A program made the translations under genes and the position numbers. This document shows positions 28,370 through 35,812 of a stretch of DNA of 47,761 nt, piece by piece; position 1 is the stretch's first letter; each line of letters begins with the position of its first letter. This DNA comes from Actinomycetes bacterium (lineage in GTDB: Bacteria; Actinomycetota; Actinomycetes; JAHEKZ01): NCBI GenBank assembly GCA_027118455.1, contig JAJAYZ010000061.1, positions 1 to 47,761 of the forward strand, given 5' to 3'. The notes under the pieces were generated by a model. The model saw only the letters and a program-made list of their open reading frames with translations, was not told where the DNA came from and did no database searches.

Positions 28370-29079
28370 CGCCGCTGGTTGGTCGCCGCGTCCTCGTCAC
28401 CGGTGCGGCTGGTGGGCTGGGGCCGTCGGTGGTGGCGGCGGCCGGCGCAGCAGGGGCGCGCCTGGTCCTGGTGGACGTAGCCCAGGACCGTCTGGACGCG
28501 CTAGCCGCTGACTTCAGCGACTCCATCGAGAGCACGCACGTCGTCGACCTGCTCGACGATGATGCGGTGGGTTCATTCGCTGCGAACGTCACGGCATCGG
28601 CGCCGATCGACGCCGTCTGGCACCTCGTCGGCGGGTGGCGCGGAGGCACACCGCTTCACGAGCAGCCGCTGGAGGACTGGGAGTGGCTGCACAACCTGCT
28701 CGTGCGCACCACGGTGCACGTGGCACGTGCCTTCACTGAGCCGCTCGCAGCGTCCGAGCACGGGCGTTTCGCGATCATCTCCGCGAAGGAGGCGCAGGCT
28801 CCCACCAGCAAGAACGCCGCCTACGCCACCGCTAAGGCTGCGTCAGAGGCCGTCGTCCTGGCGCTGGCCAACGGCTTCAAGGGCACGGCGGCGACCGCCA
28901 ACGTCGTCGTAGTCCCCGCGATCCTGACGCCGGCCATGCGCGACAAGAACCCCGACAAGGACTGGGGCGTCTTCGTACCAGCTGAGGAGATCGCCGACGC
29001 CCTGGTGTACCTCTCCTCCGATGCAGGGGCGAAAATAAACGGGCAACGCATTCGTCTCTACTCCGGAGGGCCCTCGTGA
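28366..29079 (+). CDS. Short-chain dehydrogenase/reductase (operon gene 2)
   Basis: A 237-residue SDR starting at GTG 28366 inside the DUF6421 stop. The cofactor motif is TGAAGGLG (residues 11-18). The catalytic region has AIISAKEAQAPTSKNAAYATAKAA with Ser, Tyr and Lys in SDR spacing. The usual NNAG is replaced by HLVGGWRGGTP, and the C-terminal third ends SDAGAKINGQRIRLYSGG. It keeps the cofactor fold, but the altered middle motif makes an atypical substrate or binding mode likely. It overlaps the next gene by 4 bp (GTGA). Confidence 0.85.
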   Translation: MTPLVGRRVLVTGAAGGLGPSVVAAAGAAGARLVLVDVAQDRLDALAADFSDSIESTHVVDLLDDDAVGSFAANVTASAPIDAVWHLVGGWRGGTPLHEQPLEDWEWLHNLLVRTTVHVARAFTEPLAASEHGRFAIISAKEAQAPTSKNAAYATAKAASEAVVLALANGFKGTAATANVVVVPAILTPAMRDKNPDKDWGVFVPAEEIADALVYLSSDAGAKINGQRIRLYSGGPS

Positions 29080-30113
29080 GCCACCGCGGCTTCGCCAGCG
29101 ACAACTACGCCGGCGTCCACCCTGACGTCATCGCCAAGATGGCCGAGGTCAACGTCGGACATGTCGTCTCCTACGGCGACGACCCATACACCGCAGCGGC
29201 CGTTCAGCATTTTCGTTCCCTACTCGGTGACCAGGTCGAGGTGTTTTTCGTCTTCAACGGCACCGGCGCCAACGTCACCGCTTTACAGTCGCTGCTGCGT
29301 CCCTGGCAGAACGTGATCTGTTCGCAGAACGCACACATCAACTGGGACGAGTGCGGAGCGCCTGAGCGCTTCCTCGGCAGCAAGCTCTGGGACGTCCCCA
29401 CTGCTGACGGCAAGCTCACCCCCGAGATGATCCGGGCTGCGTACATTGGACGCGGCGATGTTCACCACGTCCAGCCGAAGGTCGTCGCTATCACGCAGTC
29501 GACCGAGGTGGGCACGCTCTACTCCGTCGACGAGGTCAAGGCGATTGCTGACACCGCGCACGAGCTCGACATGTACCTGCACATGGACGGTGCGCGTATC
29601 TCCAACGCCGCCGTCTCGCTCGGCGTCGAGATCCGCGAGACAACGGCAGACGCCGGTGTCGACGTCCTCTCCTTCGGCGGCACCAAGAATGGCCTGATGG
29701 GTGGCGAAGCTGTCGTCTTCTTCCGCCCAGAACTGGCCGAGAACACCCCCTTCATTCGCAAACAGGGAATGCAGCTGTCGAGCAAGATGCGCTTTATCTC
29801 TGCGCAGTTCCTGGCGCTCTTCGAGAACGACCTCTGGCGTCACAACGCCGGGCACGCAAACGCGATGGCTCAGCGCCTGCACGACGCCGTCGTCGACATC
29901 CCCGGAGTGACGATCACCCAGAAGGTGCAAGCCAACGGTATCTTCGCCATTCTGCCCGAACAGGCCATCCCCAAGCTTCAGGAGTCCTACCCCTTTTACG
30001 CGTGGGATGAGGCCCGCAACGAAGTGCGCTGGATGTGCTCGTGGGATACCACGGAGGACGACATCGACTCATTCGCCCGACTGGTCGCCGAGGTCGTGCC
30101 GGCGTCGCTGTGA
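29076..30113 (+). CDS. Threonine aldolase-like PLP enzyme
   Basis: A 345-residue beta-eliminating/aldol-cleaving PLP enzyme of the low-specificity threonine aldolase family (threonine to glycine and acetaldehyde). Recognisable parts: FASDNYAGVHPDVI at the N-terminus, VFFVFNGTGANVTALQ (phosphate-binding region), LHMDGARISNA (PLP-binding Asp), and the Schiff-base Lys in SFGGTKNGLMGGEAVVF. Start is GTG 29076 overlapping the SDR stop. A 4-bp overlap (GTGA) joins it to the YbaK gene. Its position in an operon with an SDR and DUF6421 suggests a linked beta-hydroxy-amino-acid or related pathway rather than housekeeping threonine turnover. Confidence 0.92.
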   Translation: MSHRGFASDNYAGVHPDVIAKMAEVNVGHVVSYGDDPYTAAAVQHFRSLLGDQVEVFFVFNGTGANVTALQSLLRPWQNVICSQNAHINWDECGAPERFLGSKLWDVPTADGKLTPEMIRAAYIGRGDVHHVQPKVVAITQSTEVGTLYSVDEVKAIADTAHELDMYLHMDGARISNAAVSLGVEIRETTADAGVDVLSFGGTKNGLMGGEAVVFFRPELAENTPFIRKQGMQLSSKMRFISAQFLALFENDLWRHNAGHANAMAQRLHDAVVDIPGVTITQKVQANGIFAILPEQAIPKLQESYPFYAWDEARNEVRWMCSWDTTEDDIDSFARLVAEVVPASL

Positions 30114-30628
30114 CGGCCAACGACCGACCGCCCGGGGCGGTGGCGGCTGAGCAGATGGGTCTGGCGCATCGGGTCGTCCGCCACGGATCGGTGCGCAGTC
30201 TCGCGGAGGCTGCCGTTGCGCGGGGCGTAGAACCTGTCGACGTCGTCAAGACCATGGTCGTGCGGCGCGCTGAGGACGACTACCTGTTCGTGCTTGTGCC
30301 TGGTGACCGGGTGATCAGCTGGCCCAAGTTGCGAAGTCTGCTCGGCGTCAACCGGCTCTCCATGCCAAATGCCGACGAGGCCTTGGCGGTTACCGGCTAC
30401 CCCCGGGGGACCATCACGCCGTTCGGCGCCAAGACCGCGCTGCCAGTGATCGCCGACGAGGGGCTCGCTGGACGCGCGATCACTCTTGGGGCCGGCGTCA
30501 ACAACGCGGCGATCGTCGTCGACGCCGACCAGGCCGTCGCAGCGCTCGACGCGCAGGTGGCCGACATCACCGACCCCGATGAGCCCATCACCGACCCAAC
30601 CAGCTCACCTCATTCGCGTGAGAGTTAG
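30110..30628 (+). CDS. YbaK-like aminoacyl-tRNA deacylase (operon gene 4)
   Basis: A 172-residue YbaK/EbsC domain protein. Features: ARGVEPVDVVKTMVVRR (Lys in the usual place), ALAVTGYPRGTITPFGAK (loop around active site), and ALPVIADEGLAGRAITLGAG. The start is GTG 30110, overlapping the threonine aldolase stop by 4 bp; an upstream extension would overlap it fully. As a trans-editing type protein next to a threonine aldolase, it could clear mischarged tRNA or free modified amino acids made by the operon, but this is an inference. A paralogue lies at 9029-9493. Confidence 0.88.
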   Translation: MTANDRPPGAVAAEQMGLAHRVVRHGSVRSLAEAAVARGVEPVDVVKTMVVRRAEDDYLFVLVPGDRVISWPKLRSLLGVNRLSMPNADEALAVTGYPRGTITPFGAKTALPVIADEGLAGRAITLGAGVNNAAIVVDADQAVAALDAQVADITDPDEPITDPTSSPHSRES

Positions 30629-30670
30629 GTACACATCGGGGGCGTTTCACCGGCCAAAGATGTACCCAAC
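30624..30670. terminator. Convergent terminator between the ybaK-like and malic enzyme genes
   Basis: The right arm GATGTACC-c-AAC (30658-30670) pairs with the left GTT-a-GGTACA-c-ATC (30624-30637), with one mismatch and one bulge and a loop of about 20 bases. No U-tract follows, as is common in actinobacteria. It spans most of the gap between two convergent genes. Confidence 0.5.
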
Positions 30671-30687
30671 GCTCACATGAGCCCTGG

Positions 30688-31896
30688 TCAGCGCCGTGGC
30701 CGTACGACCCCGTCTTCGCGGGCAGCCTTGCTGACGGCCTCAGCGACGGACGGCGCCACCCGCTGGTCGAAGACACTGGGGATCACGTGGTCGAAGGCGA
30801 CGTCGTCGCCCACCACCTTCGCCAGCGCGTTGGCCGCAGCCAACTTCATCCCCTTGGTGATCTGAGTGGCACCGACCTCGAGCGCACCCTTGAAGATCCC
30901 GGGGAAGGCCAGCACGTTGTTGATCTGGTTCGGAAAGTCACTGCGCCCGGTCGCGACCACCTTCGCGTACCTCGCCGCCATCAACGGATCGACCTCGGGG
31001 TCAGGGTTCGCGAGGGAGAACACCATCGCATCCGACGACATCGATGCGACAGCCGCTTCGGCGACCCTGCCGGCCGAGACGCCGATGAAGACGTCAGCGC
31101 CACGCATGGCATCTTCGATCGAGCCTGTAAGCCCCGCAGAGTTGGTGGCGCCGGCAATCCACTCCTTCATGCCTTCAAGGTCGCCACGTCCTGAGTGAAT
31201 GATCCCCTTGCTGTCGCCGACGGCGATCTCGCCGAGTCCGGCCTCGAGCAAGATTTTGGTGACGGCAACACCGGCTGCGCCAGCACCTGAGACCACGACG
31301 CGAAGATCTGACAGCGGCCGGTCGATCAGCCGGACAGTGTTCTGCAGGGCAGCCAGCACCACGATCGCGGTGCCGTGCTGGTCGTCGTGGAAGACCGGAA
31401 TGTCGAGCCGCTCTTGCAGCATTCTTTCGACCTCGAAGCAACGCGGGGCGCTGATGTCCTCGAGGTTGATGCCGCCAAAGCTCGGCGCGAGATGCGCTAC
31501 CGTCTCGACGATCTCCTCGACGTCCGTCGTGTCAAGAACGATCGGCACGGCGTCGATGCCGCCGAAGTCCTTGAAGAGCAGCGCCTTGCCCTCCATCACC
31601 GGAAGGGCTGCCAGCGGTCCGATGTCGCCCAGCCCGAGGACGGCCGTCCCGTCCGACACAACAGCAACGACGTGTGAGCGCCAGGTGTAGGTGTCGGCCA
31701 GACCTGGGTCTGCAACGATCGCCTCGCAGACCTTCGCGACCCCAGGGGTATAGGCCAGCGCCAGGCCCTCGGCATCGCGGACCGGGGCGGTCGACCGCAT
31801 CTCGATCTTGCCGCCACGGTGCAGCGCGAAGACTGGGTCGGTGGGCAGGTCAGAGGCTGTCACGGAGCACGCTTCCGAAGATGTGGACGGAGACAC
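30688..31896 (-). CDS. NAD(P)-dependent malic enzyme
   Basis: A 402-residue enzyme decarboxylating malate to pyruvate. The catalytic Tyr is in [12 protein letters not shown], the Lys in [13 protein letters not shown], the metal-binding acids in [15 protein letters not shown] and [10 protein letters not shown], and the nucleotide fold in [13 protein letters not shown]. Length fits the short bacterial type without a PTA domain. A GTG at 31896 is the longest start; an internal GTG at 31863 (preceded by GGAAG) is the other candidate and looks slightly better. Its upstream end faces sodX with six bases between stop and start region, so read-through from sodX is likely. NAD or NADP preference is not readable. 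Confidence 0.93.
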   Translation of the reverse strand: MSPSTSSEACSVTASDLPTDPVFALHRGGKIEMRSTAPVRDAEGLALAYTPGVAKVCEAIVADPGLADTYTWRSHVVAVVSDGTAVLGLGDIGPLAALPVMEGKALLFKDFGGIDAVPIVLDTTDVEEIVETVAHLAPSFGGINLEDISAPRCFEVERMLQERLDIPVFHDDQHGTAIVVLAALQNTVRLIDRPLSDLRVVVSGAGAAGVAVTKILLEAGLGEIAVGDSKGIIHSGRGDLEGMKEWIAGATNSAGLTGSIEDAMRGADVFIGVSAGRVAEAAVASMSSDAMVFSLANPDPEVDPLMAARYAKVVATGRSDFPNQINNVLAFPGIFKGALEVGATQITKGMKLAAANALAKVVGDDVAFDHVIPSVFDQRVAPSVAEAVSKAAREDGVVRPRR

Positions 31897-31902
31897 ATCG
31901 TG

Positions 31903-32268
31903 TCACAGCGGCGGGGTACGCCCGATGCGCCGGAGCGGCCAAACGCGTTGCACGACCTGCGCCACGACGTCGGTCGGTGAGATCGCACCCACGATCCACG
32001 AGTCGACGCCCTCCCTGGGGTTGTCACGTTCAACCCACCAGCCTTCCGGCTCCAGGCGCACGACCCGCTTCACGGCCAACCCATCCCGCCCTGGCAGCTT
32101 CAGCACCACCAGGCTGCCCGGCACCGGTGGCTGGCCAACACGCACCAGGAGCAGGTCGCCATCGTGCAGCGTCGGCTCCATCGACGCCCCCCGCACTCGG
32201 ACGATCGCCAGCCCGGCCACCACCACCCCAAGGCTCTGCCCAGAGGGGGATCTGCGTGCGTGTGGCAT
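31903..32268 (-). CDS. sodX: Nickel-type superoxide dismutase maturation protease
   Basis: A 121-residue S24/S26-like signal-peptidase domain: RVRGASMEPTLHDGDLLLVR carries the Ser-Met nucleophile, and GLAVKRVVRLEP the general-base Lys. SodX enzymes remove the propeptide of NiSOD to expose the nickel-binding His. It is divergent from sodN with only 48 bases between the starts. ATG 32268 is preferred; an upstream ATG at 32289 is an alternative that would overlap the sodN leader. Neither has a strong ribosome-binding site. The short intergenic gap means both promoters overlap. Confidence 0.9.
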   Translation of the reverse strand: MPHARRSPSGQSLGVVVAGLAIVRVRGASMEPTLHDGDLLLVRVGQPPVPGSLVVLKLPGRDGLAVKRVVRLEPEGWWVERDNPREGVDSWIVGAISPTDVVAQVVQRVWPLRRIGRTPPL

Positions 32269-32274
32269 GAGGGG

Positions 32275-32280
32275 TAGTGT
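32275..32280 (+). promoter_or_regulatory. Candidate -10 for sodN
   Basis: TAGTGT lies about 36 bases before the sodN start, within the sodX/sodN gap, and leaves room for a short leader with AAAGGA. In streptomycetes sodN is repressed by nickel through Nur; no clear Nur repeat can be fitted in this short gap. Confidence 0.3.
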
Positions 32281-32316
32281 CACTGACATCCCAGACCTGC
32301 GTCGAAAGGACCACCC

Positions 32317-32709
32317 ATGGCTCTCCGGCTCATCGCCGAGGTCAGTGCCCACTGCGATCTGCCGTGCGGCGTCTACGACCCTGCCCAGGCCAAGATCGAG
32401 GCCCAGTCGGTGAAGGGGTGCATGGAGAAGTACCACGGCAGCGACGACGCCGACTTCAAGGCACGCGCCGTCTCCATCAAGGAGCAGCGTTCGAACATGG
32501 TCAAGGAGCACCTGTGGGTGCTCTGGACCGACTACTTCAAGCCTCCGCACTTCGAGAAATACCCCCAGCTGCACGGGCTCTTCAACGAAGCCACCAAGCT
32601 CGCTGGCGCCGGTGGCACCAAGGGCAGTAACGACGTTGCGGTCGCCGACCAACTGCTCGGCAAGATCGATGACATCGCCACAATCTTCTGGGAGACCAAG
32701 AAGGCCTGA
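32317..32709 (+). CDS. sodN: Nickel superoxide dismutase
   Basis: A 130-residue protein that disproportionates superoxide in the cytoplasm. The nickel hook is HCDLPCGVYDP: after removal of MALRLIAEVSA (11 residues) by SodX, the N-terminal His, the two Cys and the backbone amine bind nickel. The mature chain of about 119 residues fits the four-helix bundle. AAAGGA lies seven bases upstream of ATG 32317. A strong hairpin (32728-32764) ends the transcript. The divergent sodX gene supplies the protease. Expression is probably nickel-dependent. Confidence 0.97.
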   Translation: MALRLIAEVSAHCDLPCGVYDPAQAKIEAQSVKGCMEKYHGSDDADFKARAVSIKEQRSNMVKEHLWVLWTDYFKPPHFEKYPQLHGLFNEATKLAGAGGTKGSNDVAVADQLLGKIDDIATIFWETKKA

Positions 32710-32727
32710 CGCGAAAGACCTTAAGTT

Positions 32728-32764
32728 GCAGGGCGGGTACCGACGTTGTCGGCGCCCGCCCTGC
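32728..32764. terminator. Terminator after sodN
   Basis: A stem of ten GC-rich pairs (GCAGGGCGGG with CCCGCCCTGC) encloses a second perfect stem CCGAC-gtt-GTCGG, with only a TA/CG step between. This is a strong hairpin without a U-tract, 19 bases after the sodN stop and 15 bases before the acetyltransferase start. Confidence 0.8.
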
Positions 32765-32778
32765 GCCATGATCGAGCC

Positions 32779-33324
32779 ATGACGAGCTACCGGATCCGCG
32801 GCGCGCGCTCCGAAGACGTCCCAGAGATCTTCGCAATGGTGTGCGAGCTGGCCGAGTACGAGAAGGCGCGCCACGAGGTGCAGTCGAGCGAGGAACTCTT
32901 TGCCGAGGCACTCTTTTGTGACGAGCCGGCCGTTTGGTGCTCGATCCTTGAGCACCACCCAGACGATGAAGAGTCCGCAGACTCTGCTCACTGGGAGATC
33001 GCGGGAATGGCGATTTGGTTCCGGAACTTTTTCACGTGGACGGCCAAGCACTCGATCTACCTCGACGACCTATACGTCCGCGAGCAGTACCGCGGGCTCG
33101 GTTACGGCAAGGCGCTGCTGCAACACCTCGCGCAGATCTGCATTGACCGCGGCTACCCGCGCCTCGACTGGTGGGTGCTGGACTGGAACCCTGCCGTCGA
33201 CTTCTACAAGCGGATCGGTGCGATCTCGATGGACGACTGGACGGTAAACCGGCTGACTGGGCCCGCGTTGGAGCGACTAGCGTCCGGCCGCTTCGACGAC
33301 ATCGGCGACCCAGAAGCCGTCTGA
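32779..33324 (+). CDS. GNAT acetyltransferase, SSAT-like
   Basis: A 181-residue N-acetyltransferase resembling spermidine/spermine acetyltransferase and thialysine acetyltransferase. SYRIRGARSEDVPEIFAMV opens the fold, YLDDLYVREQYRGLGYGKAL is the acetyl-CoA motif A (Q/RxxGxG/A), and LDWWVLDWNPAVDFYKRIGA and MDDWTVNRLTG are close to the SSAT C-terminal signature. Start ATG 32779 follows the sodN terminator directly. Substrate may be a polyamine or a lysine analogue. No polyamine genes are nearby. Confidence 0.88.
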   Translation: MTSYRIRGARSEDVPEIFAMVCELAEYEKARHEVQSSEELFAEALFCDEPAVWCSILEHHPDDEESADSAHWEIAGMAIWFRNFFTWTAKHSIYLDDLYVREQYRGLGYGKALLQHLAQICIDRGYPRLDWWVLDWNPAVDFYKRIGAISMDDWTVNRLTGPALERLASGRFDDIGDPEAV

Positions 33325-33355
33325 CGACGTCTGGCCACGCTCTCAGTCGTCTCCA

Positions 33356-33379
33356 ACCAGTTTGGGTGCGCGAACTGGT
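33356..33379. terminator. Convergent hairpin after the SSAT-like gene
   Basis: ACCAGTT (33356-33362) and AACTGGT (33373-33379) form a perfect 7-bp stem with a 10-base loop; a shorter GGTGC/GCACC stem overlaps its right end. It lies in the gap between convergent genes. Confidence 0.4.
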
Positions 33380-33422
33380 GCCAGAGCACCACTTTCGGCA
33401 CCCACATCCCCTTGAAGCAGCG

Positions 33423-33845
33423 TCAGGAGTTCGTGTAGATCAGATGCTCGCGGACCTCACGGCTGAAGAGCAGACGCAACACGGCGACGGCCACGACCAC
33501 GACCAAGCCCCATACAACGCGCGACACCGGGGTGGCCGCACCGAAGAAGGTGATTCCGGCGATGCCGAAGAGCCCCTGGGTGAACAGGATCGGCGTGAAC
33601 GCCCAGCGGCGTCCGGCCAGCACCCCGCGCGACACCACGAAGAGCCCAGCGCTCCACAGCCCGAGCACCACGGCGACGAACCAGACCGCCCCCCATTCGG
33701 CATCGTCGCCGCGCACCGCGGACACCACGTCAACCGCGATAAAGCCCACCATGGCCAACGCCTCGACGAACACCGCGATCGACAACACCCTCACCGGCGC
33801 CGGCAGTGGGCCGGCGGACTCGATATTGTCCGAACGTGAGGTCAC
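33423..33845 (-). CDS. Small four-helix membrane protein
   Basis: A 140-residue integral membrane protein with four hydrophobic segments: VLSIAVFVEALAMVGFIAV, WGAVWFVAVVLGLWSAGLFV, ILFTQGLFGIAGITFF and VVWGLVVVVAVAVLRLLF. The N-terminal tail is cytoplasmic-type and Ser/Asp-rich. No family is recognised. It is convergent with the SSAT-like gene and divergent from the lipid kinase, whose upstream region overlaps its first codons. Transport or sensing cannot be inferred. Confidence 0.8.
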   Translation of the reverse strand: MTSRSDNIESAGPLPAPVRVLSIAVFVEALAMVGFIAVDVVSAVRGDDAEWGAVWFVAVVLGLWSAGLFVVSRGVLAGRRWAFTPILFTQGLFGIAGITFFGAATPVSRVVWGLVVVVAVAVLRLLFSREVREHLIYTNS

Positions 33846-33880
33846 GGGCGGAGCGTATCCGCAGGCGTAGGGTGACGCTC

Positions 33881-34810
33881 ATGCAGCGGGCCAGACTCAT
33901 CGTGAACCCCGGGGCGACCACCACGAGCCCCCGTGCACGCGACGTTCTGACCCAGGCGCTCGCCTCCGAGGTCTCCCTCGAGATCACCGAGACGAAGGCT
34001 CGCGGTCACGCAGCAGAGCTGGCCTTCGACGCCGCCAGGTCAGGAGTCGAGCTCGTCTTGGTCCTGGGCGGCGACGGAACGGTGAACGAGGTCGTCAACG
34101 GCCTGCTTGCCGACGGTGTCGACGTCGACTCCCCCACCGTCGCTGTCGTGCCTGGTGGAAGCACCAACGTGTTCGCACGGTCCCTCGGGATGCCAGAGGA
34201 CCAGGTCGAGGCCACCGGCTACCTGCTCGAACTGCTCCGCGCCGGAACCGAGCGCACCATCGGCCTCGGCCGCGCCGACCATCGGTGGTTCACCTTCACA
34301 GCTGGGCTAGGACTGGACGCCGATGTTGTGGCTCGGGTCGAGCAGAAGCGGGCAGCTGGACGCCGGTCCAGCCACGCGCTCTACGTGCGGACGGCGGCGA
34401 GCTCGGTGGCCAGACGCTCCGCACGCCATAGCCCGCCCCTTCGCCTCACGGGCCTGGACGACACCGTCGACGAGCCGGTCAGCATGGTCCTGGTGGGCAA
34501 CACCTCCCCATGGACCTACCTCGGGCGCCTGCGGGTCGATCCCTTCCCCGGTGCCTCCTTCGACCTCGGCCTGGATCTTCTCGCCCTCCAGCAGGTAGGC
34601 ATCCGTCGCACGCTGCGACTGGTACGCCAGTCGCTCAGCTCGCGGGACCGCCCGCCGACCGGCACCGGGGTGGTCCACCGCCACGACCTGACCGGCTTCA
34701 CTGTCACAGCCGACGAGTCCGTCGCCTTCCAGGTCGATGGCGACTACCTGGGCGAGAGGGCCAGCGTCACCTTCGAGGCGGTACCCAAGGCCCTCCAGGT
34801 CATCGCCTGA
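33881..34810 (+). CDS. Diacylglycerol/sphingosine kinase family lipid kinase
   Basis: A 309-residue protein of the DAGK catalytic family. ARLIVNPGATTTSP is the opening strand, LVLGGDGTVNEVVNG the nucleotide-binding GGDGT signature, and PGGSTNVFARSLGMP the second family motif. The usual C-terminal beta-rich region ends QVDGDYLGERASVTFEAVP. ATG 33881 has GGGTG about six bases upstream; a GTG at 33872 is an alternative. These enzymes phosphorylate diacylglycerol or related lipids at the membrane. The lipid is unknown. Confidence 0.92.
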   Translation: MQRARLIVNPGATTTSPRARDVLTQALASEVSLEITETKARGHAAELAFDAARSGVELVLVLGGDGTVNEVVNGLLADGVDVDSPTVAVVPGGSTNVFARSLGMPEDQVEATGYLLELLRAGTERTIGLGRADHRWFTFTAGLGLDADVVARVEQKRAAGRRSSHALYVRTAASSVARRSARHSPPLRLTGLDDTVDEPVSMVLVGNTSPWTYLGRLRVDPFPGASFDLGLDLLALQQVGIRRTLRLVRQSLSSRDRPPTGTGVVHRHDLTGFTVTADESVAFQVDGDYLGERASVTFEAVPKALQVIA

Positions 34811-35037
34811 CCCCACCTAATTCTGCGGACCACTCCTTCACCTGCGCGGATGTGACGCATCCGACATAGCGGCTGCCGATTCACCAACGTGATCGTCTTG
34901 TGGTCGGACCCACCATCTGTAAGGGTGGAGAATGTCGTTTCGTCTCCGACCCCCCGAGGGACGAGCGGAGTGGCGCGACGCCCGGTACAACACCTCCGGC
35001 GGACGCCCTGTTGATCTTCTGAGGAGTGTGCATCCGC
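34811..35037. promoter_or_regulatory. whiB1 upstream region with a CRP-like site
   Basis: A 227-base gap with a candidate CRP/Cmr half-and-half site at 34851-34866 (TGTGA-cgcatc-CGACA, right arm imperfect). In mycobacteria whiB1 is controlled by the cAMP receptor protein through a TGTGA-N6-TCACA site, so the similarity is suggestive. No clear -10/-35 pair was found; the remaining bases hold nothing else I can support. Confidence 0.35.
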
Positions 35038-35283
35038 ATGGACTGGCGCCACCGTGCCGCCTGCCGTGACGAAGACCCAGAGCTCTTCTTCCCTATCGGC
35101 AACACCGGCCCAGCGTTGCTCCAGGTCGAAGAGGCCAGGGCCGTCTGCCGACGCTGCGAAATGATCGAGCCCTGCCTTGCGTGGGCGCTCGAGACCGGCC
35201 AGGACGCCGGCGTCTGGGGCGGTCTCTCCGAGGATGAGCGCCGCGCCATGAAGCGCCGTAGCCGGATGCGCACCAACGTCTGA
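35038..35283 (+). CDS. whiB1: WhiB1-type iron-sulfur transcriptional regulator
   Basis: An 81-residue 4Fe-4S protein. Cluster ligands are C9, C37, C40 and C46, identical in spacing to mycobacterial WhiB1 (orthologous to streptomycete WblE). DPELFFPIGNTGPA, GVWGGLSEDERR (the GVWGG turn) and the Arg/Lys-rich end complete the family pattern. It binds the housekeeping sigma factor and responds to nitric oxide in characterised relatives. The ATG at 35038 follows GAGGAG by 11 bases. A GTG four codons upstream is possible but nearly abuts it. Essential in mycobacteria. Confidence 0.95.
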   Translation: MDWRHRAACRDEDPELFFPIGNTGPALLQVEEARAVCRRCEMIEPCLAWALETGQDAGVWGGLSEDERRAMKRRSRMRTNV

Positions 35284-35293
35284 CCTCCCGCCC

Positions 35294-35791
35294 GTGCTGA
35301 ACATCTGCCGGGCACTCCCTGACGAGTACGCCTCGATTGGAGCACTCACCGTCGACGCGTACGCGCCCGTCCTGACGTTCGGTGATGCAGATCCCTACCG
35401 CCAGACGCTCATGGACGCCGCTGGTCGCGCCGCCGCCGCCGAGCTCTGGTCAGCCACCAGCGGCGACCAGCTCGTCGGCACGGTCACCGTCTGCCGGCCG
35501 AGCAGCCGCTACGCCGAGATCGCCGCGCTCGACGAGCTTGAGGTCCGCATGCTGGCGGTCGCCCCAGCCGCCCAGGGCCGAGGCGTCGGCGTCGCGCTCA
35601 TGGAGCGGATCCATGAGACGGCGCGGACCGAGCAGTTCGCCGCCGTCGTGCTCTCGGTGGTCGAGTCGAATGTGAGCGCCGTCGCGTTCTACACCGCGCT
35701 CGGCTACACCCGCGCCCGTGACCGCGATTGGGAGCCGGTGCCCGACATCACGCTGCAGGTGTGGCGGTGGCCCGTTCCCCAGGGCAGCTAG
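35294..35791 (+). CDS. GNAT family N-acetyltransferase
   Basis: A 165-residue GNAT with GTG start at 35294. Acetyl-CoA motif A is VRMLAVAPAAQGRGVGVALM, with VVESNVSAVAFYTALGY as the C-terminal motif B. It lies ten bases after whiB1 and is probably co-transcribed. The substrate is not recognisable. Confidence 0.85.
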   Translation: MLNICRALPDEYASIGALTVDAYAPVLTFGDADPYRQTLMDAAGRAAAAELWSATSGDQLVGTVTVCRPSSRYAEIAALDELEVRMLAVAPAAQGRGVGVALMERIHETARTEQFAAVVLSVVESNVSAVAFYTALGYTRARDRDWEPVPDITLQVWRWPVPQGS

Positions 35792-35812
35792 CCGGAGCGG
35801 CGCGCCCCTAGG

